From an uncultured Gammaproteobacteria bacterium (GTDB taxonomy: Bacteria > Pseudomonadota > Gammaproteobacteria > DRLM01), in assembly GCA_947259075.1 (NCBI GenBank), contig CAMYKQ010000052.1:1-41810 (forward strand): a stretch of DNA of 41,810 bases. The letters are read 5' to 3'. Shown here in pieces: positions 8,542 to 16,366 of the stretch (the first letter of the stretch is position 1; each line of letters starts with the position of its first letter). A model generated the notes under the pieces. The model was given only the letters and a program-made list of their open reading frames with translations. It ran no database searches and was not told the DNA's origin. A program made the position numbers and the translations under genes.

Positions 8542-9128
8542 CACTGGTTCTGCTTGATACCAATGCTTATCTGCGATTGGCCAAGCGCATCAAACCCATG
8601 CTGGGTGTTGAATTCGGACAGAAAGGCTATGTCCTTACGATTCTGAAACAGGTCGAAGATGAAGTTCTCGCAAGTGCAAAATTACGATTCAATTACCCCT
8701 GGTTTGACAATGCGGAGCTTGTTGCTGAGCGCCTAGCCCAAAGAATCAGGCTTAGACAGGACGAAAAAGAACAAGTAGAAGCGGCGACCAGCGTGCTTCG
8801 GGCACATGTCCTTGGCAATGCAGCTGCCTACACCTCGCAAGGCCGTTCCCCACCTTCACCAACTGACTGCTTTATTCTCGCCTTTGGTCAGATTCGACCG
8901 GCCATTGTGACGACCGATGATCTCGGAATGCACCTGCTTGCGAAAGACTTCGATATTCCTATCTGGCATGGTCATGAGTTGTTAAAGAAAATGCTCAGCG
9001 CAAAACTCATCGACAACGCACGAGTGCGTGAAATCTACGAGGCCATAGAGAACAACGACGATCTGCCACGCAGTTGGCGGGCTGTGAAACACACTGCCTT
9101 CATAAAAATATTTGGCCCAGCACCTTAG
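8538..9128 (+). CDS. PIN-domain ribonuclease (putative toxin)
   Basis: 196 residues from a TTG start that overlaps the upstream stop (TTGA). The N-terminus LVLLDTNAYLRLA carries the first catalytic Asp; SPTDCFILA and IVTTDDLGMHLLAKD carry the later acidic residues of the PIN fold, and the segment ends in an IPIWHG strand as in many PIN domains. PIN toxins are Mg-dependent ribonucleases that cut tRNA, rRNA or mRNA. The coupling to the Xre/ImmA-like gene points to a two-gene toxin-antitoxin or damage-triggered module. No ATG start fits better, because the conserved LLDTN begins four codons in. Confidence 0.75.
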   Translation: MTLVLLDTNAYLRLAKRIKPMLGVEFGQKGYVLTILKQVEDEVLASAKLRFNYPWFDNAELVAERLAQRIRLRQDEKEQVEAATSVLRAHVLGNAAAYTSQGRSPPSPTDCFILAFGQIRPAIVTTDDLGMHLLAKDFDIPIWHGHELLKKMLSAKLIDNARVREIYEAIENNDDLPRSWRAVKHTAFIKIFGPAP

Positions 9129-9519
9129 GCCCTTTTTTACTCGTCCAGTTTGCATCTCTGCTCGAATGTTTCAAAGAGCTCCGCCATGGCTTCGCAATGT
9201 AGCTGCTCTTGCGGGGACGTGATATCGAACTATAAAGCGCTTTCGGCGTCCTTGGACGAAAAGCAGTTGGCGTGAATCAAAGCGCTGTCGACCTGAGTTT
9301 GCCGCACTGAACATGTCCACCTCCTTGCTAATGGGGACGAAGCCCTTAAGCGAAATTGAAGTGACGATGCTAAACGAACGGCTCACGCGTCTTGCGCAGT
9401 CAACCGCCATTCTAGGTTTGTCACAGTTGGCATGAGTGTCGCTGTACGATCTGCGAGAGGCAAGCAATAACAGGCATCAGAAACTCTCCCCCGCTCGTTA
9501 CACCAACACGGTGCGTACA
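9129..9519. other. Gene-poor gap, possible gene remnant
   Basis: Between the PIN gene and the end of hsdR. A 98-codon minus-strand frame (9171-9467) exists, and inside it AAGGAGGTGGACATG (reading minus, near 9312-9326) looks like a ribosome site and start, but the protein has no feature I recognise. A degraded coding fragment is possible. No terminator with a T-run is evident at the hsdR end. Confidence 0.35.
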
Positions 9520-12500
9520 TTATTCGTCATCATACGTCATCCCAAAAACCGTGTCGGTCAACCAGTGGCGGAATGACTCGTTATCCTGAAATTGCTTAAA
9601 GAGCTGCGCGTCGTCGGTGAACAGCGCGGTGATCACTCGCTTTAGCGCCTTATCATGTTCGATGCGGGCGTTTTGGCGATCGGAGTGTTTCTTGGCGTTT
9701 TGGTAGGCTTGATCAGCGGCGACTTTCGTGGGAATCTCACCCGTGATGCGCTGCTCCATCCGTTTCGGATCGGCGAACAGCCCGCCAAACTGCTCATTGA
9801 ATGCCTTGACGATGTTCGACAACTTGTCCATCTCTGGCTCAGGTTTGCGGCCACCTCCCGACGTTGGCACAGGTTCTATTTCGGCGTTGGCGTCAGGCAA
9901 TGAAATCGCCATTGTTGCCTTTTTCTCCGCGCGGTAGCTGTCCATGTCGATGGCGTCGAGAATGCCTTTGGCGAGGTCTTCTTCAATGGGTGCGGGCAGC
10001 TTTGAGATCAGGAAGTTAAGGAAGATGGAGAGCTTCTCCCAGTCCTGCACGCCATAGGGCAGGATGGTGGCGAGGAAGTCGTATGTGCGCGTGAAGGCCT
10101 TGGCCTTGCCCTTGAAATCCACTTGCCCGTCTTCGTCGAGGTCTGTTACATAGACCGCGACGCACGCATCGAGGATGGGGTCCAGCTTGTCGCGATCGGC
10201 GCCTGCGAGATACAAACCCACCAGTGCGGTAATCTGCTCAGGGGAATAAACCTGATATTGATCCAGCTCCGCCTTCAGCGTGTGGAGTTTGTTCGGGTCG
10301 GTCTCCTTGCTGAGAATAGTCGTGCGATAGTAATCCGCGAAGGATTTCTCGATGGTAGCGGTGTCGTTCTGGAAGTCGAGCACGAAGACATCGTGCTTCT
10401 TCGGGTGCGCCCGGTTCAAGCGGGAAAGCGTCTGCACCGCTTTAATGCCGGAGAGTGGTTTGTCCACATACATGGTGTGCAGCAGCGGTTCATCGTAACC
10501 GGTCTGGAACTTCTCGGCACAGATGAGGAAGCGATACGGGTCTTCTTGAATTTTGTCGGCGATGTCGTTGCTGGGAAACCCATTTAGTTTTGCTTCGCTG
10601 ACCTTATCGCCTTTGTATTCCGGCTCGCCTGAGAACGCGACGATGGGCTTGTAGGGGCTCTTGATTTCCGTAAGGTAGGCGTTGAACGCAAAGTAGTATT
10701 CAATCGCGCGCTGGATGCTGCCCGTTACGACCATCGCTCTGGCCTGGCCGCCAATCTTCCGTTGGCCCATCACCTGCTCAATGAAGTGGTCCACCATGAT
10801 TTCCGCCTTGTCGCGTATGGCCTTGCTGTGGCTTTCCACATACACGCGGAGCTTCTTGCGAGCTTTCTTCACATCATACTCTGGGTCGCCTTCGACGGTC
10901 TTGGCGAGGCGGTAGTAGCTCGCAACGGGCGTGTAGTGCTTCAGCACGTCAAGGATGAAGCCCTCCTGAATGGCTTGCTTCATCGTGTAGGCATGGAAGG
11001 GGCGATGCTTTACCTCGTCTCCCACTTGGTATGCAATCCCAAAAATCTCCAGAGTCTTATTCTTCGGTGTCGCGGTAAAGGCGAAGTAACTGGCATTGGT
11101 GAGGAGCTTGCGGCTCTCGATAATGCTGTTGATCTTATCCTCCGTGGCCTCCTCTTCCACTTCCTCGCCACGTTCGGAGAGCGCCATGTTCATCTTGGCG
11201 GCGGTGCGTCCGCCCTGGCTGGAGTGCGCCTCGTCGATGATGATGGCGAATTTCTTACCCCGATGGGTCTCGCCTATGCTGTCGAGCACGAAGGGAAAGG
11301 TCTGCACCGTGGAGATGATGAGCTTTTTCCCGTCCTTGAGGAACTTGGCGAGCTGCTCGGTCTTCGAGCTGCCCGCGCCCTCCTTCACCGCGCCGATAAT
11401 GTTGCCGACCTGGGCAAAGCCTTTAATCGTCTCCCGGATCTGCTTGTCGAGGAGGCGCCGGTCGGTGATGACGATGATGGAGTCAAACACGTCCGCCCCG
11501 TCCTGGCGCAGACCGATCAACTGATGCGCCAGCCAGGCGATGGAATTTGACTTGCCGCTGCCAGCGGAATGCTGGATGAGGTAGCGCTTGCCGGCGCCAA
11601 ACCAGGCCGCATCGGCGAGGAGTTTGCGCACCACGTCCAACTGATGATAGCGGGGAAAAATCTGTACCCGTTTTTTCTTGCCCGTCTTCTCGTTCTTCTC
11701 CTCCACGATCTGGGCATAGTTCTCCAGAATATCGGTGAGGCCGCCGGGCGTGAGAATGCGCCGCCACAGATAGTCCGTCATGATGCCATAAGGATTGGGC
11801 GGATTGCCCGCGCCCTGGTTCCAGCCCTGATTAAAAGGCAGAAACCACGAATCCTTGGCCATGCCCTTCGCACCCTTCAGCGCGGTACACATCCGCACCT
11901 CATGGTCATCCATCGCAAAATGCACCACGCAGCGGCCGAACAAGAACAGCGTCTCGCGCGGGTCGCGGTCGCGCTTGTATTGCTCCTCGGCATCCTCGGC
12001 GGTTTGTTTGGTCAGGCTGTTTTTCAGCTCGAAGGTCGCCACCGGCAGGCCGTTGATGAACAACGCCAGGTCGAGCGCCCGCTTCGTTTGCTCGCGGCTG
12101 TAGTGGAGTTGGCGGGTGATGCTGAACCGGTTCGCCGCATGACGGGCCACCGCCTTCTCGTTCTCCGGCGAGGGCGTCCCATATAACAAGTCCACGTGAT
12201 ATTTCTCGTGGCTGACGCCCTTTCGCAACACGTCGATGATACCCCGGCGGGTGATTTCTCCCTGCAGGCGCGCGAGGAACTTGCGGCGCGTCGGACCATC
12301 GGTGCGCAAATCCAATGCCGTAGCAACGTCTTCCTGCGTCGCTTCGAGGAAGGTGGCCAACTGCGCCAAATCCACCGCATATTCCCGCTCGTAATCTGCA
12401 TTCGTGCCCGCGACCCAGCCAAAGCTCGTCATGGCGTTCACGATCAAAGACTCCAGCCCCTCCTCTTTCACGTTCGTCACCGGCGGCTTGTCGGGTGAGG

Positions 12501-13131
12501 CGGGCCGGGCGGTTTCGATGCGCTTGATGCCCCCGTCCGGGCCGAGCGGGGAAAACTCGATGCCATACGCCGCCTTCGCTGCATGAGGGCTGCCGGGAGA
12601 GAGCGCGAACTCATCCAAGAAGGCGATGAGCCGCGGGTCTTGTGACTGGAAGCCAAAAATGACACGCTCTGCAGCGTCCTTCGGCATTTCTAGCCTGACC
12701 AGCGAACTGTTGCTCGGGGTAACGGCCACGACCTTTACTTCGGTGTAGGTGACACCCGCGTAGGCCGCGGTCATCATGGCGAGCCGCAGCCGTTCCTTTT
12801 CCGTCATCCGCTCCACGTCGCTGGCGAGGATGAAATCCACCATCGCTTTCTGGCCGGCGGTCATGGCCGGCAACCGATCCCGCTCCAGCGCGCATGGCTG
12901 CTCTTTGAATCGCCGCAGTTGCGACGCGGGCCATTTCTCCGCATGGGAGCGGGTATGACAGTTGGCACAGAGGACGACCAAGTTGGCGGGGCTGTGATCC
13001 TGCGTATCACTCCAGGGAATGATGTGGGCCTTCTCCAGCGACACCGGCTCGCAATCGCAGGCGCATCGGTAGCGACACTCGAACAACAGTTCGCGTTGGG
13101 TCTCGATGGGGATGGCGGGCCGCTTGCTCAT
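9520..13131 (-). CDS. hsdR: Type I restriction endonuclease R subunit with N-terminal HNH domain
   Basis: 1203 residues. Residues 17-65 are an HNH/zinc-finger nuclease (HIIPW at 36-40, N50, CANCH at 55-59, H63), not part of normal HsdR. After a ~130-residue unassigned region, HsdR proper starts near 222: a PD-(D/E)XK nuclease with D353 and E367-L-K369, then the superfamily 2 motor with Walker A SAGSGKS (521-527), DEAH (632-635), AFTATPK, and QTLSRLNRAHPKK late in the motor. It translocates DNA and cuts unmodified DNA in complex with HsdM and HsdS. The ATG overlaps the hsdS stop by 4 bp (ATGA). The frame is intact throughout. The extra HNH gives the protein two potential nuclease centres. Confidence 0.93.
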   Translation of the reverse strand: MSKRPAIPIETQRELLFECRYRCACDCEPVSLEKAHIIPWSDTQDHSPANLVVLCANCHTRSHAEKWPASQLRRFKEQPCALERDRLPAMTAGQKAMVDFILASDVERMTEKERLRLAMMTAAYAGVTYTEVKVVAVTPSNSSLVRLEMPKDAAERVIFGFQSQDPRLIAFLDEFALSPGSPHAAKAAYGIEFSPLGPDGGIKRIETARPASPDKPPVTNVKEEGLESLIVNAMTSFGWVAGTNADYEREYAVDLAQLATFLEATQEDVATALDLRTDGPTRRKFLARLQGEITRRGIIDVLRKGVSHEKYHVDLLYGTPSPENEKAVARHAANRFSITRQLHYSREQTKRALDLALFINGLPVATFELKNSLTKQTAEDAEEQYKRDRDPRETLFLFGRCVVHFAMDDHEVRMCTALKGAKGMAKDSWFLPFNQGWNQGAGNPPNPYGIMTDYLWRRILTPGGLTDILENYAQIVEEKNEKTGKKKRVQIFPRYHQLDVVRKLLADAAWFGAGKRYLIQHSAGSGKSNSIAWLAHQLIGLRQDGADVFDSIIVITDRRLLDKQIRETIKGFAQVGNIIGAVKEGAGSSKTEQLAKFLKDGKKLIISTVQTFPFVLDSIGETHRGKKFAIIIDEAHSSQGGRTAAKMNMALSERGEEVEEEATEDKINSIIESRKLLTNASYFAFTATPKNKTLEIFGIAYQVGDEVKHRPFHAYTMKQAIQEGFILDVLKHYTPVASYYRLAKTVEGDPEYDVKKARKKLRVYVESHSKAIRDKAEIMVDHFIEQVMGQRKIGGQARAMVVTGSIQRAIEYYFAFNAYLTEIKSPYKPIVAFSGEPEYKGDKVSEAKLNGFPSNDIADKIQEDPYRFLICAEKFQTGYDEPLLHTMYVDKPLSGIKAVQTLSRLNRAHPKKHDVFVLDFQNDTATIEKSFADYYRTTILSKETDPNKLHTLKAELDQYQVYSPEQITALVGLYLAGADRDKLDPILDACVAVYVTDLDEDGQVDFKGKAKAFTRTYDFLATILPYGVQDWEKLSIFLNFLISKLPAPIEEDLAKGILDAIDMDSYRAEKKATMAISLPDANAEIEPVPTSGGGRKPEPEMDKLSNIVKAFNEQFGGLFADPKRMEQRITGEIPTKVAADQAYQNAKKHSDRQNARIEHDKALKRVITALFTDDAQLFKQFQDNESFRHWLTDTVFGMTYDDE

Positions 13132-14543
13132 GGGCTGTCCTCGGTGTCGATGTCTTCCAGCGCCTCGTCGACGACGGGTTCGTCAAGCGTAGCAACGGGC
13201 AGGTCGGGCAGCTTGGCCGCCGCCGCGCGCACGTCCAGCTTGCCCGTTACGATGTCGGCGGTCAGTCGGGTGCGGTATTCCTGCATCAGCGCGATCTCTC
13301 GCTCGGTGCGGGCGATGGCGGTGTTGAACTGCGCTAACTCACGATCCAATCGAGAAGCAATGACGCTTGCTTCTGCGAGTGGAGGAATGGCAAATGTAAA
13401 ACTCTTCAGTTCGGAAAGTGGAAGGTTATTTGCCATTCCTTCTGCTCCGCTTATTGCCTGTTCTACTTGTTGCCTGTAGTAAATACTGTTCATCGCATAG
13501 ACCATGAAATCGGTATAAACGATTGGGCGGAAGACAGCTCGGAAGGTCTTGTCCGACAAGATGAGTTTATAATCGAGCGCTTTAACCTTGCCCACTGACC
13601 CAACGAGCCTTGGCGAGCCGCAAGCTCGCGATATAAGAACATCATCGACTTTCACTATGATGGCTGGGTCAATCTCAAAATCAGCAGAAAGCTGCTTATG
13701 TTCGAACTGCCGGAATGTGCCGTGATTAACGCAACCTGACTTGAGAACGCCCCATGTGTTACCGACTGCTAGGAAGCCTGTAGCCTGCGGACTGACCCCC
13801 TGTTCGATCCTGCTGACAATTGTTCGTAACCTTCGCACCTCCCAATGCGCCGGTATGTCACCGATCCAGGGGATGCCGGAGGGCTTGAGGGGGACGTCGG
13901 GGTTAAGGCCGCGGGTGACGGCACGGTGGATGATGGCCTGCTTCTGCTCGTTCAGCAGCCCAATCAGCTTGCGCTTGGCGCGGATGAAGCCATCAATCTT
14001 GCGGTTCGCGTGGTCCAGAAACCGCACGATGGCGGCTTGTTCGTCGGGGGGTGGGAGCGGCACGAACTGATTGCCAAACATCTCATAGCGGAAGTCAGTG
14101 GACCGTTCTCGAATCCCTTTTGCTAACGCGAGAATCCATTGAGCCCGCGACATCTCACGAACGGTGTGCGCGTAGTAACGAGCCACGACGCCGGGACGCG
14201 GTTGGCAGACGTTGTAAACGGGCGTGCCTTTCCCATCGCTGTCAGAAACGCCAATCGCCCCTGCGAACGCATCCATTCCATGAATGACCAAGTCGCCTTT
14301 GCGTATTCCTTGGTAGCCTGATTCGACCGTCGCCTCGGTGAAGCCCCGAAGACGCCGGTTCTTTCGCAGAGTTACCATGCCATCACGAAAGCAGGTAACT
14401 ACTTCGTCCTGCGGTCTCACAGGGCGGTCCATCTTTGTAAAGAGCCATTTCGCCCGCTCTGTTTGCCATTCCGATGGTAAAGAACGCGCCCACGGAATAT
14501 CAGACTCCTTGTACTCCGCATACGGCTTAAGCCCTTCAATCAC
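13128..14543 (-). CDS. hsdS: Type I restriction specificity subunit S
   Basis: 471 residues from GTG 14543, whose GTGA overlaps the stop of the upstream gene; a longer frame to 14711 would read into that gene and is rejected. Two target-recognition halves are seen, each starting with the HsdS pattern: IPWARSLPSEWQTERAKWLF near the start and IPWIGDIPAHWEVRRLRTI in the middle. Each is followed by a conserved helix: PPPDEQAAIVRFLDHANRKI, and later PPLAEASVIASRLDRELAQF. The protein sets the bipartite DNA target for both methylation and restriction. The two recognition halves differ strongly, as expected, since they read different half-sites. Confidence 0.93.
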   Translation of the reverse strand: MIEGLKPYAEYKESDIPWARSLPSEWQTERAKWLFTKMDRPVRPQDEVVTCFRDGMVTLRKNRRLRGFTEATVESGYQGIRKGDLVIHGMDAFAGAIGVSDSDGKGTPVYNVCQPRPGVVARYYAHTVREMSRAQWILALAKGIRERSTDFRYEMFGNQFVPLPPPDEQAAIVRFLDHANRKIDGFIRAKRKLIGLLNEQKQAIIHRAVTRGLNPDVPLKPSGIPWIGDIPAHWEVRRLRTIVSRIEQGVSPQATGFLAVGNTWGVLKSGCVNHGTFRQFEHKQLSADFEIDPAIIVKVDDVLISRACGSPRLVGSVGKVKALDYKLILSDKTFRAVFRPIVYTDFMVYAMNSIYYRQQVEQAISGAEGMANNLPLSELKSFTFAIPPLAEASVIASRLDRELAQFNTAIARTEREIALMQEYRTRLTADIVTGKLDVRAAAAKLPDLPVATLDEPVVDEALEDIDTEDSP

Positions 14544-16366
14544 GACTGGCCCCCTTTCAGCAGGTCTGCCGGATTCCAGATGCGCTCGGCGATCTGGCGG
14601 TAGAGCTGGCTGCGGGTTTCGAGGTCGGTTTTCTTGAACTCGGCCAACGGGGCGAAAGGCAGGCCGCTTTGTTCCTTGAAGCGAAGGAAGCCGGGGTTGT
14701 GCTGGTAGCACTGCGGGTGCAGGGAGCGGGCCAGCAGGTTCTGGGTGTTGTAGTGCGGCAGTTTGTCCGCATAGGTGAGGTCGCCGTAGCTGGCGTTGAA
14801 GCTCTTGGGTAACAGCAACAGCCCGCCGATGCGGTTGCGGTGTTCGGCGAAGTCGGCGGGATGGCTGAACTCGTCGCTGTGGCGTTGCGGGTGGTCGGCC
14901 CAGATGTGTTCCACCTCATAGCGGGCCTTGCCTTCGCTGATGTAGTCGAGATAGCGCGAGGGTTGGCCGGACTGTGTTTCCACATAGTCGGTGAGGCGAG
15001 CGAGGATGCGGTGGAGCGGATAGCGGTTTTGCTGGTGCATTCGCAGGCCGTCGTTGCTGGCGAAGGTCTCGCTTTCCTTGCCGAGAACGTCGTGCAATTT
15101 GTGCGCAAGGGCATCGGGGTCGAGGCCGCGAATGTCGCGCATGACGAGGAACATGGCGTATTGCAGGGTCGAATACGCGATGGAGCGGAAATTCCACAAG
15201 CGCCAGGTGAGCAGGATGTCGAGGTAGTGCGCCACCAGGCCGATCTTACGCACGACGACCGCCTCGCCGTCATCCGGCCGCAGCGGGGCGAGCAGGAGCA
15301 TGTATTGCAGGGTGAAGCCGTGCTGAGCGTTGTACAGCACATGTTCCAGGCCGGGCACGGGTTGCCGTGCGGCCTCGATGAGGCGCAGGTATTGGCGGCT
15401 GTAGAAGTCGAAGTCGCGGTCTATGAAGCGGTAGAAGTCGTCGCTCTGCTTAAGGCCGACCGTGTCGGCGACATCGCGTAGCCAGCGGTGGAACTCGGTG
15501 CCGATACGGTCGAAGTCTTCCGGTTTCGCGCCCTTCTTACGCTCGCGGATTTTGGTGGCGTGCTGGCTGCGTAGCCAGGCCTTGAAACAATCGGCTTCCA
15601 CCTCCTTGCCCGCGTCATTGAGTTCGCGGATACGGTCGCGCCAGCGGCTGTTGGCGGCGGTGCGTTTGCTCTCGTCGATGTTGGCGAGCAGGTAGCCCTT
15701 GAGCATGTCCGTGGGGCTGAGGGAGAGACCACGGTCGTTCATGGTTTCGAAGATGGTGTAGGCGTCGTCGTCAGAGTAGGCGGTGATCTCGATGAGGTGG
15801 ACGTTTTCCAGCAGCCAATCGATGAAGTAGGGCAGGGCCACCTCGCCCAGCTCCTCGGGGAAGCAAGTTTCGAGGTCGGCGTAACGCTGCACGAGGTTTT
15901 GCACCGACTCGGGACGGTCGGTCACGTCGAAGGGCTGGCCTTCGTAGAGCGCGTTCATGGCGGGGGTACGCTCTTCGACGTGGAGGTTGAAGGACTTTTG
16001 GCCGTAGCGCTCTGAGAAGATCAGCTCATCGACATTCACTTTATCGGCGTGGTCTTTTTGCAGGTTGCGTAGGAGGATGAGCAATAGCGTAAGGCTGGTG
16101 AGACGCTGCTGGCCGTCAACGATGTAGCCGATGCTGTCTTTCTTGCTGATGATGATGGAGCCGAGGAAATAGTGCGGGTAGTCGGCGACTTTGCCGCGCG
16201 GATGGGCGGGCTGGTATTCCTCCAGGAATTTGCCGCACAGGTCATCCATGAGTTCGTGGATCTGTTTCTCGTGCCACTTGTATTCGCGCTGATAATAATC
16301 AATGGAATATTTCACGCCCTTGAGCAGCTCCCGCACGGTCTTGGCTTTGCCGAGGATTTCTCTCAT
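14540..16366 (-). CDS. GmrSD/SspE-like nuclease (DUF262 + DUF1524) inside the type I operon
   Basis: 608 residues. The N-terminal DUF262 domain shows YYQREYKW (24-31), DGQQRLTSL (84-92) and FETMNDRGLSLSPTD (206-220). The C-terminal part has a DUF1524-type HNH core: EVEHIW (484-489), RNRIGGLLLLPKSFN (510-524). This is the fused GmrS-GmrD arrangement of type IV enzymes that cut glucosylated-hydroxymethylcytosine DNA, and of SspE and BrxU. DGQQR is the nucleotide-binding motif and HNH the nuclease. The gene sits between hsdM and hsdS with 4-bp overlaps at both ends, so it is co-translated with the type I enzyme. It may attack phages whose modified bases defeat HsdR, or act with the methylase; its substrate is unknown. 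Confidence 0.88.
   Translation of the reverse strand: MREILGKAKTVRELLKGVKYSIDYYQREYKWHEKQIHELMDDLCGKFLEEYQPAHPRGKVADYPHYFLGSIIISKKDSIGYIVDGQQRLTSLTLLLILLRNLQKDHADKVNVDELIFSERYGQKSFNLHVEERTPAMNALYEGQPFDVTDRPESVQNLVQRYADLETCFPEELGEVALPYFIDWLLENVHLIEITAYSDDDAYTIFETMNDRGLSLSPTDMLKGYLLANIDESKRTAANSRWRDRIRELNDAGKEVEADCFKAWLRSQHATKIRERKKGAKPEDFDRIGTEFHRWLRDVADTVGLKQSDDFYRFIDRDFDFYSRQYLRLIEAARQPVPGLEHVLYNAQHGFTLQYMLLLAPLRPDDGEAVVVRKIGLVAHYLDILLTWRLWNFRSIAYSTLQYAMFLVMRDIRGLDPDALAHKLHDVLGKESETFASNDGLRMHQQNRYPLHRILARLTDYVETQSGQPSRYLDYISEGKARYEVEHIWADHPQRHSDEFSHPADFAEHRNRIGGLLLLPKSFNASYGDLTYADKLPHYNTQNLLARSLHPQCYQHNPGFLRFKEQSGLPFAPLAEFKKTDLETRSQLYRQIAERIWNPADLLKGGQS

Noticed and set aside
9171-9467. 98-codon minus frame after the PIN gene
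   Set aside because: Has an internal ribosome-site-like sequence but no recognisable protein feature; kept only as a possible remnant.
14544-14711. Longer hsdS frame beginning at 14711
   Set aside because: The first 56 residues read through the GmrSD-like C-terminus out of frame; HsdS homology begins at the GTG 14543.
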